Assembly: GCF_001894925.1 (NCBI RefSeq)
Contig: NZ_BCXD01000010.1
Span: forward strand, 1-64,000
Length of the DNA: 64,000 bases
DNA from: Rhodococcus rhodnii NBRC 100604
GTDB lineage: Bacteria; Actinomycetota; Actinomycetes; Mycobacteriales; Mycobacteriaceae
Reading direction: 5' to 3'
Under the pieces are notes generated by a model. The model ran no database searches and had not been told where the DNA came from. It saw only the letters and a program-made list of their open reading frames with translations. Positions 1 through 8,967 of the stretch are shown one piece after another (positions within the stretch are counted from its first letter, which is position 1; each line of letters begins with the position of its first letter). Made by a program: the position numbers and the translations under genes.

Positions 1-195
1 GATCGCATTCGTCGAATAGGCGGCGGATTCGGGCCCCCAACGGCAGTCGGGAGCGTGGTGACGATCCCCCACGCACGGGCATTCCTGAGGAGAGTCGACC
101 CGGATGGGTGCTTGCAGCAACTCCCCTGCGCTCGAGCGTGAGGGCTGGCATCAACGACCACGGTCGAGAGGCCCCAGCAGGACCCGAGAATGGCC

Positions 196-444
196 CTACA
201 CGGCAGGTTGAATCAGCTTCTCGACCTTGCGGTGCGGAGCCTGACGGATGTTCGGATTCCAGAACATCTCGTCGGCAAGATTCTCGTCGGCGATCCAGCG
301 ACGTTCGCCGGAGTGCCAGAACTCGGGTACGACATCGAAGTTCTCACGCGGGTCGCTGGCAGCACGAATCACGAGCGCGGGGCTCGACTCGTGATTCAGC
401 CAGTAGTACACAGCGGCGATCGTATCTCGATAGCTTCCCGGCAT
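196..444 (-). CDS. small hypothetical protein (82 aa)
   Basis: I do not recognise this protein. The frame encodes 82 residues rich in Trp, Tyr, Asn and His (YYWLNHES, EFWHSGERRW, MFWNPN). That composition is unlike the Arg/Ala/Pro-rich noise of alternative frames in this genome, which is the reason for calling it. The ATG at 444 is the first plausible start; no clear ribosome binding site precedes it, and the frame stays open further upstream. It lies next to a decayed integrase, so it may be cargo of the same former mobile element. Positions 1-195 beside it show no gene I can support. Confidence 0.4.
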   Translation of the reverse strand: MPGSYRDTIAAVYYWLNHESSPALVIRAASDPRENFDVVPEFWHSGERRWIADENLADEMFWNPNIRQAPHRKVEKLIQPAV

Positions 445-599
445 CGGAATGCTATCGAGCGATCGGCAAAGCGTGCCGGGACGAACCGCGCCACGACCCG
501 TGGGGGTCTTCTCCACGGCTGCGAGGCCCGGCGCCAGCCGTGGCGAACGTTGGCGGGGCGACAAAACCCGGACGCGGTACCGACGCCTCAGCGTGACAG

Positions 600-1090
600 G
601 CCTTGGTCGCGCGCCGCTCCCAGCTGCTCGGCGTCCGCTGGGTCGATATCGACGACACGAACGGTGTCGTGGCGTGATAGGAAAGGTCCCGCGGGTCAAC
701 GGCGTCGGCCTCGTGAGGGTCGACGCCACGAAAACCGAGGCCGGCCGGCGAATGATCCCTCTCCCCGGTTCGCCCCGGACATGCTGAAGCGGCGGGCCGA
801 CGAGCCACAGATCGGGACGCTCGGCGTCGTGTTCTCGTCGACCGCAGGAACGCTGCGTGACCCCAACAACTTCGAGCTGTGGCGGCCCGTGCGCGACGAG
901 CTCGGCGTCAGCGACACGAGGACGCACTCGTTCCGAAAGACGGTCGCCACCCTCATCGACGACGAGGGTCTGTCTGCACGGATCGGCGCCGGCCACCTCG
1001 GACACCAGCACGTGTCGATGACGCAGGACCGGTACATGACCCGCGGCCGGCAGCACTCCGAGGTCGCTGCACTCCTGGATCGCGCCATAA
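600..1090 (+). pseudogene. tyrosine recombinase (phage-type integrase), frameshifted remnant
   Basis: This is the C-terminal catalytic half of a tyrosine site-specific recombinase spread over several reading frames. LLGVRWVDIDD (about 624-656) is followed in another frame by VNGVGLVRVDATKTEAGRR (about 690-750). After a +1 or -1 shift near 765-772 comes the catalytic block HSFRKT (Arg), GAGHLGHQHVS (His) and TQDRYM (candidate Tyr, about 1030). The family cuts and rejoins attachment sites, often at tRNA 3' ends. The fragment points at, and ends just before, the 3' end of tRNA-Met, as expected for an integrated phage or genomic island. The N-terminal arm-binding domain is gone and at least two frameshifts are present, so it is not functional. 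Confidence 0.75.
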
Positions 1091-1134
1091 ACGATGGATG
1101 CCTGATCTCGCGTCTGCGAAAACAGGCTATGACG

Positions 1135-1208
1135 TGGGGCGGGCGGGGCTCGAACCCGCGACCTACGGATTATGAGTCCGCGGCTCTAACCGACTGAGCT
1201 ACCGCCCC
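1135..1208 (-). tRNA. tRNA-Met (CAU anticodon)
   Basis: On the minus strand a 74-nt cloverleaf folds with a 7-bp acceptor stem (GGGGCGG with CCGCCCC), a D arm, an anticodon loop CTCATAA giving anticodon CAU, and a T arm GCGGG-TTCGAGC-CCCGC. The discriminator is A and no CCA is encoded. CAU could be elongator Met or Ile2 (lysidine-modified). The body resembles actinobacterial elongator tRNA-Met, so Met is preferred. The integrase remnant abuts its 3' end, making it a likely attB site. Confidence 0.9.
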
Positions 1209-1307
1209 CTGGCCGAGAAACCGGCACGCACATGCTAGCCGAGCGCGACCGTGCAACGAACAGGGGACGGCCCCTCGACAACGGCACGCGCGTGCACCGA
1301 CGATCGC

Positions 1308-1313
1308 TAGTCT
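1308..1313 (+). promoter_or_regulatory. -10 element of a probable leaderless promoter for lepB
   Basis: TAGTCT fits the actinobacterial TAnnnT -10 hexamer and ends 7 nt before the ATG at 1321. Transcription would start at the A of the start codon. No Shine-Dalgarno sequence is present, which agrees with a leaderless mRNA. Confidence 0.5.
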
Positions 1314-1320
1314 CGAAGCC

Positions 1321-2010
1321 ATGGCCCGTCGGAGTGCATCCCGTTCCCTGCTCGAGATCGTGGTGACGCTCGTCGTCGTCGTACTGCTCGCCTTCGTGCT
1401 GCAGACCTTCGTCGCCCGGCCCTACGTCATCCCGTCGGAGTCGATGGAACCGACGCTCCACGGCTGCCCCGGCTGCACCAACGACCGCATCATCGCCGAG
1501 AAGCTCACCTACTACGTACGCGAACCGCGGATCGGTGACGTCGTGGTGTTCCGGGGACCGCCGTCGTGGAACGAGGGGTATCAGTCGATTCGCTCCGACA
1601 ACGCGGTGCGGAGGGCGCTCGAGAACGCCGCTGCCACGGTCGGTCTCGCGCCGCCCGACGAGAACAACCTCGTCAAGCGGGTCGTCGCCACAGGCGGTCA
1701 GACCGTGGCGTGCTGTGACGTCCAGGGCCGTGTGACGGTCGACGGCCTCGCCCTGGACGAGCCGTACGTCGTCCACGACTTCCCGTGGAATCCGGGCGGC
1801 GAGAACGCGTCGTACCCGGTGGGACGCGCGTTCGGCCCGATCACCGTCCCCGACGGGCACCTCTGGATGATGGGCGACAACCGCAGCAACTCGAAGGACT
1901 CGCGCTTCTACGTCGGCGACGAGACCAACGGGACGGTGTCCGTCGACGACGTGCGGGGCCGCGCGGTCGCGGTGTTCTGGCCGATCAACCGCGCCGGCCC
2001 GATCGACTGA
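1321..2010 (+). CDS. lepB: signal peptidase I
   Basis: Type I signal peptidase, the membrane-anchored serine protease that removes signal peptides from exported proteins (229 aa). One N-terminal membrane segment (about 10-31) precedes the catalytic domain. The active-site serine sits in PSESMEPT (Ser41), the general-base lysine in NNLVKRVVA (Lys119), and the conserved MGDNRSNSKDSR box follows near the C-terminus. An insertion between the two catalytic boxes (CPGCTNDR, CCDVQG) carries two cysteine pairs, typical of actinobacterial paralogues. It is monocistronic and convergent with the YdeI-family gene. The usual rplS/rnhB neighbours are absent, so this may be a second lepB copy. Confidence 0.95.
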   Translation: MARRSASRSLLEIVVTLVVVVLLAFVLQTFVARPYVIPSESMEPTLHGCPGCTNDRIIAEKLTYYVREPRIGDVVVFRGPPSWNEGYQSIRSDNAVRRALENAAATVGLAPPDENNLVKRVVATGGQTVACCDVQGRVTVDGLALDEPYVVHDFPWNPGGENASYPVGRAFGPITVPDGHLWMMGDNRSNSKDSRFYVGDETNGTVSVDDVRGRAVAVFWPINRAGPID

Positions 2011-2043
2011 CCACCGCGTCACCCGACTGACCACCGCGTCACC
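2004..2043. repeat. 20-bp exact tandem duplication at a convergent gene junction
   Basis: CGACTGACCACCGCGTCACC occurs twice in tandem (2004-2023 and 2024-2043). The first copy contains the lepB stop codon and the second contains most of the stop codon of the opposite-strand gene. Confidence 0.9.
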
Positions 2044-2623
2044 GGGGATGCGGCGTCTCGCCTCGCGACAGCATCGCGACGAGTTTCGCGAGGCGGCGCG
2101 CCCTGACGGTCTCGTTCGGCGCGGTGAGGACGCGGTGCAGCACGGCGTACCTGTTGCGGGAGTCGAGGGTCGCGAACAGCTCCGCGGCGGCGGTGTCGGC
2201 ATCGAGCGCTGCAGCGAGATCGGGTGGCACCTCGGCTCCGCTGGGACCGGCGTAGGCGCGCTCCCAGCGGCCGTCCGCCTTCGCGGCGTCGATCTCCGCG
2301 TGCCCGCGCGGTCGCATCCGGTCTTCCGCGAACAACCGTGCCGTGTACTCGACGTTGCGCTGTGACCAGATCGACCGTGCACGCCGTGGGGTGAAGCGCT
2401 GCCGGAAGGTCGTGGCGTCGAGCGATTTTCGCTGCCCGTCGATCCATCCGCTGCACAGCGCCTCATCGAGCGCCTCGGCGTACGACAGCGAGGTGGGCGA
2501 GATCGTCCCCTTCTTCGCGAGCATCAACCACACGCCGTCCGACGTCTCCTCGTTCAGGTCCAACCATGCCCGCCACGCGACCGTGTCCGCGAGGACGAGT
2601 GGATCGACATCGTCACCAGCCAT
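2039..2623 (-). CDS. YdeI/OmpD-associated family protein
   Basis: Cytoplasmic protein (194 aa) of the YdeI/OmpD-associated family, sometimes labelled bacteriocin-protection proteins; the molecular function is not established. Visible family features are the WRAWL...VWLML opening, SYAEALDEALCSGWIDGQRKSLD, and RFTPRRARSIWSQRNVE, followed by a helical C-terminal part with ALDADTAAAELFATLDSRNR. The ATG at 2623 is preceded by GGGGAG about 10 nt upstream, so the longer upstream frame was not used. It stands alone between lepB (convergent) and a divergent small membrane protein gene. Confidence 0.85.
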   Translation of the reverse strand: MAGDDVDPLVLADTVAWRAWLDLNEETSDGVWLMLAKKGTISPTSLSYAEALDEALCSGWIDGQRKSLDATTFRQRFTPRRARSIWSQRNVEYTARLFAEDRMRPRGHAEIDAAKADGRWERAYAGPSGAEVPPDLAAALDADTAAAELFATLDSRNRYAVLHRVLTAPNETVRARRLAKLVAMLSRGETPHPR

Positions 2624-2825
2624 GTGCTCGTTGTACTCCCCGCCACCGACAGCGCGAGGAGATACTGCGGCCATCCTCGCTGTGTCCGTCTCGGTCCGTG
2701 CGTCGGACCCTTACGCCAGAATCCCCCTTACGCCGGAGTCGACGGTCGGCGCGGATGCTCACCCGGCTACCCGCCCGGTCGGCCCTCCACCGACTCACGG
2801 CACACGAACGGACGACAGGACGGAC

Positions 2826-3020
2826 ATGCCCGACTTCATGCGAGAGAACTACGACATCGCCGGCACTGCGGCCACCGGTGCCGTGCTGTGGTCACTGCAC
2901 GCTCCCTGGCCGTTGTGGCTGGTGTGGTGCGGAATCATCGCTTTCATCGTGTACGACCGCACGGCGGCCGCTCGACAGAACCGCGACCACGGCGAACCCG
3001 CCGGCCGTGACAATCCGTGA
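2826..3020 (+). CDS. small membrane protein (64 aa)
   Basis: Unrecognised 64-residue protein. A short N-terminal stretch (MPDFMRENYD) precedes a hydrophobic region with two segments (about 11-25 and 27-46, WPLWLVWCGIIAFIVYD), followed by a charged hydrophilic tail, so it is probably an inner-membrane protein. The ATG at 2826 follows AGGACGG. It has its own transcription unit ending at the inverted repeat just downstream. The hydrophobic profile and placement support coding; no function can be assigned. Confidence 0.55.
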   Translation: MPDFMRENYDIAGTAATGAVLWSLHAPWPLWLVWCGIIAFIVYDRTAAARQNRDHGEPAGRDNP

Positions 3021-3046
3021 CAAAAAGTTGGAGTCGTCGTGAAACG

Positions 3047-3089
3047 ACAGAAGCCCCGGACCGCGTTTCCGCTGTTCCAGGGCTTCTGT
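3047..3089. terminator. hairpin between small membrane gene and tRNA-Asn
   Basis: ACAGAAGCCC (3047-3056) pairs perfectly with GGGCTTCTGT (3080-3089) across a 23-nt loop. It lies immediately 3' of the minus-strand tRNA-Asn and 3' of the plus-strand gene, so it could end both transcripts. No strong T tract is seen. Confidence 0.55.
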
Positions 3090-3093
3090 TGCG

Positions 3094-3166
3094 CTCCCCC
3101 GGCTGGACTCGAACCAGCAACCGTCCGATTAACAGTCGGAAGCTCTGCCAATTGAGCTACAGGGGA
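3094..3166 (-). tRNA. tRNA-Asn (GUU anticodon)
   Basis: A 73-nt cloverleaf on the minus strand begins TCCCCTGTAGCTCAATTGG. The anticodon loop CTGTTAA gives GUU, the T arm is GCTGG-TTCGAGT-CCAGC, the acceptor pair is TCCCCTG with CGGGGGA, and the discriminator is G as usual for Asn. No CCA is encoded. Confidence 0.95.
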
Positions 3167-3343
3167 ATGCTCCGCACGCTCACCTCTCGGCGGCGCCTGA
3201 AAAACTGTAGCGCATAGCCCCACCCCTTCACCAAATCCGCTGGTCGACGCAGCGCCGGGGCGAGTCGGACAGGGCGCACGGAATCAGGCAGGATGGACGG
3301 GCACGCTCGTTCGGAGAGTGCGACGACAGCGGAGGGTGAACAC

Positions 3344-3604
3344 ATGATGCGGTTGTTGATCGGTGTCGCCGCGGGGTACGTGCTGGGGACCCGCGCCGGG
3401 CGCGCCCGCTACGAGCAGATCTCCCGCGGGGCGAAGGCGATCGCGACGAGTCCGGCCACCAAGAAGGTCGTGGAGATCTCGCGCGCGAAGCTCTCGGAGT
3501 CGCTCGATCCGCGCCCGAAGCTCGAACCGCTGAAGCCGGTCGACGAGCAGACGACGATCATGGTTCCGCAGGATCAGCTGCGCAAACGGCGGGGACGCGG
3601 CTAG
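3344..3604 (+). CDS. small YtxH-like protein
   Basis: An 86-residue protein starting MMRLLIGVAAGYVLGTRAGR, a single glycine-rich N-terminal hydrophobic segment followed by an alkaline stretch (RARYEQISRGAKAIATSPA) and a charged tail with RKRRGRG at the end. This pattern matches small YtxH-like proteins of actinobacteria; no enzymatic role is known. GGAGGG seven nucleotides before the ATG at 3344 fixes the start in preference to an ATG 51 nt upstream. It is convergent with dnaG and the stop codons are 7 bp apart. Confidence 0.7.
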   Translation: MMRLLIGVAAGYVLGTRAGRARYEQISRGAKAIATSPATKKVVEISRAKLSESLDPRPKLEPLKPVDEQTTIMVPQDQLRKRRGRG

Positions 3605-3610
3605 CGCCGA

Positions 3611-5530
3611 CTAACCCGCGAGGCCGCCCTGCGTGTCGCCGATCGCCTGATCGAGCAGGCTGCGCCGGTACTGCTCGAGAGCGACGAGGTCGCCGAGCAG
3701 CGAATGGAACTCGTCGGATTCGGTCGCGGGCGAGACGCGCTGCAGGCGGGATTTGAGGTCGGCGACCTGCTCCCCGACCCACACCTCCTGCAGCCGCGCG
3801 ATCACGCCGGTGATGTACCGCGGGATCCTGTCCTCGTCCGCCGGGATCTCCTCCACGGCGAGTTCGGAGACGAGCGACTGCGCCGTCGGATCGGTCAGCG
3901 TGCGCCCGACGGCGTCGACCCACTCTCCGCCGCCGAGCCCGCAACTCGCGCCGCCCGCCTCGCTCATCGCGCCGCGGATGGCCGCGTACGCGGGATGCGT
4001 GAACGTCTCCGGCGGCAGCGAATCGAACACCGTCCCCGCGATCGCGGGATACTGCAACGCCGACTTGAGCGCCTCGCGCTGCGGCCACAGCACCGGATCG
4101 CGCGGACGTGGCCGGGCGAGGCCGACCGGGCGCTCCGCCTCCTCGCCCTCGCCGCCGCGACGCTTGGGTGCGATCTCGACGGGCGTTCGCGCGGCGCGAC
4201 GTGCCTCTTCGCGCACACGGGTGCGCACCTGCCCGATGTTGTTCCAGCCGACTCGCTCGGCGAGTTGCACGGCGTAGTTGTCGCGCAGCGTCGACTCCTT
4301 GATCCGCGCGACGACGGGCACCGCACGACGCAGCGCCTCGGCCCTGCCCTCGGCCGTCTCCAGATCATGTTCCGCGAGAATCGCTTTCACGACGAACTGG
4401 AACATGGGAATCCGACGCGCGACGAGATCGCGCACGGCGGCGTCGCCCTGGTCCTGCCGCAGCTCGCACGGGTCCATTCCGTCGGGCGCGATGCAGACGA
4501 ACGACTTGCCCGCGATCTTCTGATCGCCGTCGAAGGCCTTCATCGCTGCGGCCTGACCGGCGGCGTCGCCGTCGAAGGTGTAGATGATCTCGCCACGAAA
4601 GTAGCTGTCGTCCATGAGGAGTCGTCGCAGCATCGACAGATGCTCGTCGCCGAACGCCGTGCCGCACGACGCGACGGCGGTGCGCACGCCGGCGAGATGC
4701 ATCGCCATGACGTCGGTGTAGCCCTCGACGACGACGGCCTGATGCCCCTTCGCGATCTCACGCTTGGCGAGGTCGAGCCCGAACAGCACCTCCGACTTGC
4801 GGTAGAGGATCGTCTCCGGAGTGTTGAGGTACTTGGCGCTCATCTGATCGTCGTCGTGGATCCGCCGCGCCCCGAACCCGATGACGTCGCCCGCCAGGTT
4901 GCGGATCGGCCACAGCAACCTGCGATGGAACCGGTCGATCGGCCCGCGCCTGCCCTCCTTGGACAGCCCGGCAGCTATCAGTTCCTTCTCCTCGAAGCCG
5001 CGGCCACGCAGATGCTTGGTGAGGGTGTCCCAGCCGCCCGGCGCGTAGCCGCAGCCGAACATCTGCCACGCGGCCTCGTCGAAGTTGCGTTCGGTGAGGT
5101 AGTCGCGCGCGGCCTGCGCCTCGGGCGAACGCAGCCGCTCGGCGTAGAACTCCTGCGCTGCGGCATTGGCGGCGACCAGCCTGGCCCGCGTCCCGCGGTC
5201 CTTCCTGACGGCCGCTCCCCCGCCACCTTCGTAGCTGATGGAGTAGCCGATCCGCTCGGCCATCTGCTCGACGGCCTCGACGAACCCGATGTGGTCGATC
5301 TTCTGCAGGAAGGCGTAGACGTCGCCGCCCTCGCCGCAGCCGAAGCAGTGGAAGTGGCCGTGATTGGGGCGGACGTGGAACGACGGCGACTTCTCGTCGT
5401 GGAACGGGCACAGCCCCTTCATCGAGTCGGCCCCGGCGCGCTTGAGCGCCACGTACTCGCCGACGACGTCTTCTATCCGGGTGCGCTCACGAATCGCCGC
5501 GATGTCTCGATCGGGGATTCTGCCTGCCAC
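3611..5530 (-). CDS. dnaG: DNA primase
   Basis: Synthesises RNA primers at the replication fork, recruited by the DnaB helicase. The 639 residues match the usual actinobacterial length. Domain order: an N-terminal CHC2 zinc finger (Cys41, His44, Cys62, Cys65 in CPFHDEK...CFGCGEGGD), the RNA-polymerase core with a TOPRIM fold (Glu269 in VEGYTDVMAMH; Asp320 and Asp322 in FDGDAAGQ), and a C-terminal helicase-binding region. It lies upstream of nothing obvious on its own strand; dgt follows 1.3 kb away with a lipase gene between them, whereas in M. tuberculosis dgt directly neighbours dnaG. Confidence 0.97.
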   Translation of the reverse strand: MAGRIPDRDIAAIRERTRIEDVVGEYVALKRAGADSMKGLCPFHDEKSPSFHVRPNHGHFHCFGCGEGGDVYAFLQKIDHIGFVEAVEQMAERIGYSISYEGGGGAAVRKDRGTRARLVAANAAAQEFYAERLRSPEAQAARDYLTERNFDEAAWQMFGCGYAPGGWDTLTKHLRGRGFEEKELIAAGLSKEGRRGPIDRFHRRLLWPIRNLAGDVIGFGARRIHDDDQMSAKYLNTPETILYRKSEVLFGLDLAKREIAKGHQAVVVEGYTDVMAMHLAGVRTAVASCGTAFGDEHLSMLRRLLMDDSYFRGEIIYTFDGDAAGQAAAMKAFDGDQKIAGKSFVCIAPDGMDPCELRQDQGDAAVRDLVARRIPMFQFVVKAILAEHDLETAEGRAEALRRAVPVVARIKESTLRDNYAVQLAERVGWNNIGQVRTRVREEARRAARTPVEIAPKRRGGEGEEAERPVGLARPRPRDPVLWPQREALKSALQYPAIAGTVFDSLPPETFTHPAYAAIRGAMSEAGGASCGLGGGEWVDAVGRTLTDPTAQSLVSELAVEEIPADEDRIPRYITGVIARLQEVWVGEQVADLKSRLQRVSPATESDEFHSLLGDLVALEQYRRSLLDQAIGDTQGGLAG

Positions 5531-5576
5531 CCGGACAGTGTACGTCGCATGCGGCGATGCCGACCCCGGGTCGCGC

Positions 5577-6779
5577 TCAGCAGGTGGAGGGCGCCGGGAC
5601 GCCCGCGATCCGGTCGCCGAGGTAGCCGAACGCCGCCGGGCCGCCCGCGACGATCGCGGTCCCGTGATCGGCTCCGGGGAAGGAGTCGAATCTCACCGGC
5701 GTCCCGCCCGCGCAGAACTTCCCCACGGCGTCGCGGACGGGCCCGATCGTCACGAGCGGGTCCGCATCGCCGTGCCACACGTACAGCGGGATCCGGGGCG
5801 GCGGCGCGAACGTCACACTGTTCTCGTTCATGACGCTCCGAACCTCCGGATCGTCGAAGATGCCGGGCCTCGTCGTCAGCTCGTCGATACTGCGGCCGGA
5901 CCCTGCGGCGAGGATGTCGTCGGTGCACAGGTTCGCCATCCGGTCACGCAGTGCGAGTCCGTCCGGGTTGAGAACGTCGCCGAGCGGGCTCCGGGTCGGG
6001 TACTCGCGTTCGAGCCCGATCGCGGCGGCGAATCCGAGGCCGAATGCGGGCGACGGCGTGCCGCCGAGGCGGTCGGCGAGCTCACCGAGGTCGACGGGCG
6101 TTCCGCCGACCGCCGCGCCGACGAGCGGCAGGTCCGGTGCGTGTTCGGGGGCGAGCGACGCGGCCCACGCCGTCGCCATCGCGCCGCCCGAGTATCCCGC
6201 CATCGCGACGGGTCCGCCGGCCGCGGCCTCGGGAACGTCGCGCACAGCACGGATTCCGTCGAGAACGAGTCTGCCACCGAGCTGCGCCGCGCCGTACGCG
6301 CTCGTCGGGCCGAGGTGATCGGGCACCGCGACGGCCCAGCCGCGCGCGAGCATTCCCGCGAGCAGCGGCGTCTCCTGCAGGCCACCTGTCGCAACCGAAT
6401 GCGATGGAGCGCACTGCATCCCGAGCGAGTTGACGAACGGCTGATACGACACGAGCGGCTTCGCGCCGCCACCGGGCGGAGTGAGCACCGTCGTCATCGC
6501 GGCGATCGGCGCGCCCGCCGAATCGGTCGACTTGTACCGCACCTGCCATGCACTCGCACCCGGGAACGCGGGCGCCGCGACCGGCCTGACCCCCAGCACG
6601 GCGCCGTCGGGCGTCGAGGACTCCGCGCCGCCGTAGTAGAACGGATCGCCGTCGGCAACGGGCTGCACGGGCGCCGCCGAGGCGGTGGGCACCGTGAGCA
6701 ACGCGGCGGCGGCGAGCGCCGCTGCGGCGACGGCGAATCGGGCTCGTGACGCACGAAGCGATCGCGTGCTCGGTCTCAT
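5577..6779 (-). CDS. secreted lipase (LIP family)
   Basis: Probable exported triacylglycerol lipase of the LIP family (400 aa). A classical signal peptide (Arg-rich n-region, Ala-rich core, predicted cleavage near ASA-AP at about residue 36) is followed by an alpha/beta-hydrolase fold. The nucleophile motif is GYSGG (Ser197). Candidate acid and base residues lie in HGDADPLV and GADHGTA near the C-terminus, and paired cysteines suggest extracytoplasmic disulfides. The ATG at 6779 is chosen because GAGGAG stands 4-5 nt upstream. It is inserted between dnaG and dgt. The lipid substrate cannot be told from sequence. Confidence 0.85.
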   Translation of the reverse strand: MRPSTRSLRASRARFAVAAAALAAAALLTVPTASAAPVQPVADGDPFYYGGAESSTPDGAVLGVRPVAAPAFPGASAWQVRYKSTDSAGAPIAAMTTVLTPPGGGAKPLVSYQPFVNSLGMQCAPSHSVATGGLQETPLLAGMLARGWAVAVPDHLGPTSAYGAAQLGGRLVLDGIRAVRDVPEAAAGGPVAMAGYSGGAMATAWAASLAPEHAPDLPLVGAAVGGTPVDLGELADRLGGTPSPAFGLGFAAAIGLEREYPTRSPLGDVLNPDGLALRDRMANLCTDDILAAGSGRSIDELTTRPGIFDDPEVRSVMNENSVTFAPPPRIPLYVWHGDADPLVTIGPVRDAVGKFCAGGTPVRFDSFPGADHGTAIVAGGPAAFGYLGDRIAGVPAPSTC

Positions 6780-6881
6780 GGGGCTCCTCGGCGGAAGGTC
6801 GGGCATCCGGTCGACCGCACGATTGTCACCCAGGGGTTCTCGCAGCACCGGGGAATGAGACAGAACTCGGTGCAGTCCCGG

Positions 6882-8159
6882 CTAACCCCACCCGGCCTGC
6901 GCGCCGAGGCTCGCCTTGTCGATGCGCTCGAGTCGGCTCTCGGTGTAGGACGCGATCTGATCGACGACGACGCGCGACCGCTCGGCGTCCGACGTCGCGG
7001 ATTCCCACGCGGGCAACACGAGTGGGTCGAGACCCGACGGCGCCGTCGCGAGCAGCCACTGAGCGACGCGATGGATTCGTTCGCGCTGCCGTAGCTGCCG
7101 CGCCCGATGCCCGGGATCGGACATCACGTAGTACAGCGCGACCGTCTTGAGCAGCGCCACCTCGGCGGCAACGGCAGCGGGGACGTCGAGTTCGGCGTCG
7201 TACCGGCGCAACGGCGACGTGCCGAACCGTCGCCGCGTTCCCGCGATCGCGGCCGTCGCGAACCGCCCGACGAGTTCGCTCGTGAGTCGTTTGAGCGCAA
7301 CCGAACTCGTGAGCGTGCCGTCGTAGTGGCCGACATCGGCAACGACCGGTAGCTGCGACAGCCGAGTCGCGGCGTCGACGAGTTCGTCCTCGTCCAGACC
7401 GCGGAACTCGGCCGCGCCCCGTTCCGCGAGCGCGCGCCGTTCGGTCGGCGCGTCGAGCGAACGCAGGTCGATCCGGCCCGCGATCACGCCGTCTTCGAGA
7501 TCGTGGACCGAATACGCGACGTCGTCCGCCCAGTCCATGACCTGCGCCTCGAGGCACCGGACGCGGTCGGGCGCGCCGTCGCGAATCCACGCGAGGACGC
7601 CGGCGTCGTCGTCGTAGGCGCCGAACTTCGCGCCCGGCTCGGGCCGCGTCCACGGGTACTTCGTCGCGGCGTCGAGCGAGGCCCGTGCGAGATTGAGCCC
7701 CACGCTGCGCCCGTCGGCGTCGACGACCTTCGGTTCGAGGCGCGTGAGGATCCGCAGATTCTGCGCATTGCCCTCGAATCCCCCGCACGACGCCGCGACC
7801 TCGTCGAGCGCGCGTTCGCCGTTGTGGCCGTAGGGCGGGTGCCCGATGTCGTGGGCGAGGCCCGCGAGGTCGACGAGATCCGGATCGCAGCCGAGCCCGT
7901 CGGCGATACCGCGACCGATCTGTGCGACCTCGATCGAATGGGTCAGCCGGGTGCGCGGGGTGTCGCCGTCGCGCGGACCGACGACCTGGGTCTTGTCGGC
8001 GAGCCTGCGCAGCGCGGCCGAGTGCAGCACCCGGGCGCGGTCGCGTGAGAAGACGCTGCGCCGCTCGTCGCCGTCCTCCGACGTCCCCGGCAGCGCAGCG
8101 CGTTTCGGCGATTCGGTGACGCGGCGCGCGCAGTCGTGCGGCGAGTACTCGGCGCGCAT
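6882..8159 (-). CDS. dgt: deoxyguanosinetriphosphate triphosphohydrolase-like protein
   Basis: HD-domain phosphohydrolase that releases tripolyphosphate from dNTPs and so tunes nucleotide pools (425 aa). The metal ligands are visible: His74 in [10 protein letters not shown], and His103-Asp104 in [16 protein letters not shown] later [19 protein letters not shown] supplies the fourth ligand region. ATG 8159 begins [10 protein letters not shown], which fits family N-termini, and it starts two nucleotides after the stop of the upstream DUF218 gene, so the two are very probably co-transcribed and translationally coupled. An in-frame start at 8216 would overlap that gene and is not favoured. Confidence 0.92.
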   Translation of the reverse strand: MRAEYSPHDCARRVTESPKRAALPGTSEDGDERRSVFSRDRARVLHSAALRRLADKTQVVGPRDGDTPRTRLTHSIEVAQIGRGIADGLGCDPDLVDLAGLAHDIGHPPYGHNGERALDEVAASCGGFEGNAQNLRILTRLEPKVVDADGRSVGLNLARASLDAATKYPWTRPEPGAKFGAYDDDAGVLAWIRDGAPDRVRCLEAQVMDWADDVAYSVHDLEDGVIAGRIDLRSLDAPTERRALAERGAAEFRGLDEDELVDAATRLSQLPVVADVGHYDGTLTSSVALKRLTSELVGRFATAAIAGTRRRFGTSPLRRYDAELDVPAAVAAEVALLKTVALYYVMSDPGHRARQLRQRERIHRVAQWLLATAPSGLDPLVLPAWESATSDAERSRVVVDQIASYTESRLERIDKASLGAQAGWG

Positions 8160-8161
8160 CG

Positions 8162-8860
8162 TCACTGCCCCGCGGTGTACGGGAAGTCGGCCGAGAAGTG
8201 GGTGAGCTGATACCACAGCAGCGCACCGGTCTCGCGGGTGATGCCGTGGAACTGCGACTCACGGGTGAAGACGGCCGGCCCCTGCCGCGTCGGCGACGTC
8301 CACGCGTCGAGACCGGCGTCGCGCGCCATGGTGCGGGTGCGCAGCGAATGCCACGGATCGCTGACGAGCACGGCGGAGTGCCAGCCGGCGCCCTCCATCG
8401 TGTCGGCGACCGACTCGATGCTGCGCAGCGTGTCCGAGCCCTCCTCGACGGGGACGATCGCGTCTGCCGGGACCCCCTGGTCCGTGAGATACGCCTTGCC
8501 GGACGCGGCCTCGGTGAAGAGATCGCCCTCCTGCTTGCCGCCGACCGTGACGATGCGCGGGGCGACCCCCTCCTCGTACAGCTTGCGGGCCTGCTCGAGG
8601 CGCGCCTCGAAGACCGACGACGGCGTGCCCGAGTACTGCGCCGCGCCGAGCACGACGATGGCGTCGGCACTCGTGCGGTCGTCGATCCGCGCGACCTGCC
8701 ACACCCGCACCGCGGTCCCGAGCCCGACGGCGAGGCCGACGAGGATCGTGCCGACGATCAACCGCCGCGTCCAACGTCCGACACCCGCGACGAAACCGCT
8801 CCGCACGGGACGTGCGGGCTGCGGTCGTGCGGGGTCGCCCAGCACACTCGTGGAACTCAC
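8162..8860 (-). CDS. DUF218/YdcF-SanA-like membrane protein
   Basis: A 232-residue protein with one N-terminal transmembrane segment (about 30-50, [20 protein letters not shown]). It is followed by the DUF218 fold: [53 protein letters not shown] and [20 protein letters not shown]. Relatives (SanA, ElyC, YdcF) are linked to envelope integrity and vancomycin tolerance, but the reaction is unknown. It is the first gene of a two-gene operon with dgt. Function beyond the family name is inference. Confidence 0.85.
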   Translation of the reverse strand: MSSTSVLGDPARPQPARPVRSGFVAGVGRWTRRLIVGTILVGLAVGLGTAVRVWQVARIDDRTSADAIVVLGAAQYSGTPSSVFEARLEQARKLYEEGVAPRIVTVGGKQEGDLFTEAASGKAYLTDQGVPADAIVPVEEGSDTLRSIESVADTMEGAGWHSAVLVSDPWHSLRTRTMARDAGLDAWTSPTRQGPAVFTRESQFHGITRETGALLWYQLTHFSADFPYTAGQ

Positions 8861-8954
8861 CCGCTCGATTCTGCCAGCAGCGACCGATCCGCACCGCGCT
8901 CGACTCGCCCCGGCCGCCCTCGACTCGGCGGGGGCACCACCGGACGGCGCACGA

Positions 8955-8960
8955 TAGATT
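8955..8960 (+). promoter_or_regulatory. -10 element of a probable leaderless promoter
   Basis: TAGATT ends 7 nt before ATG 8968 and no Shine-Dalgarno sequence follows. This supports ATG 8968 as the start of the TPM-domain gene, although the frame is open further upstream. Confidence 0.5.
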
Positions 8961-8967
8961 CGTCGGC

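Noticed and set aside
103-210. A 35-codon plus-strand ORF after GAGGAGAG near the window start
   Set aside because: Despite a fair ribosome binding site the product looks like frame noise and the element around it is decayed.
1135-1208. Calling the CAU tRNA as tRNA-Ile2 or initiator tRNA
   Set aside because: The first acceptor pair is matched (G-C), unlike initiator tRNA, and the body resembles elongator Met; Ile2 cannot be wholly excluded by eye.
3704-5833. A 709-codon plus-strand frame opposite dnaG
   Set aside because: Shadow of dnaG; no ribosome binding site or recognisable fold.
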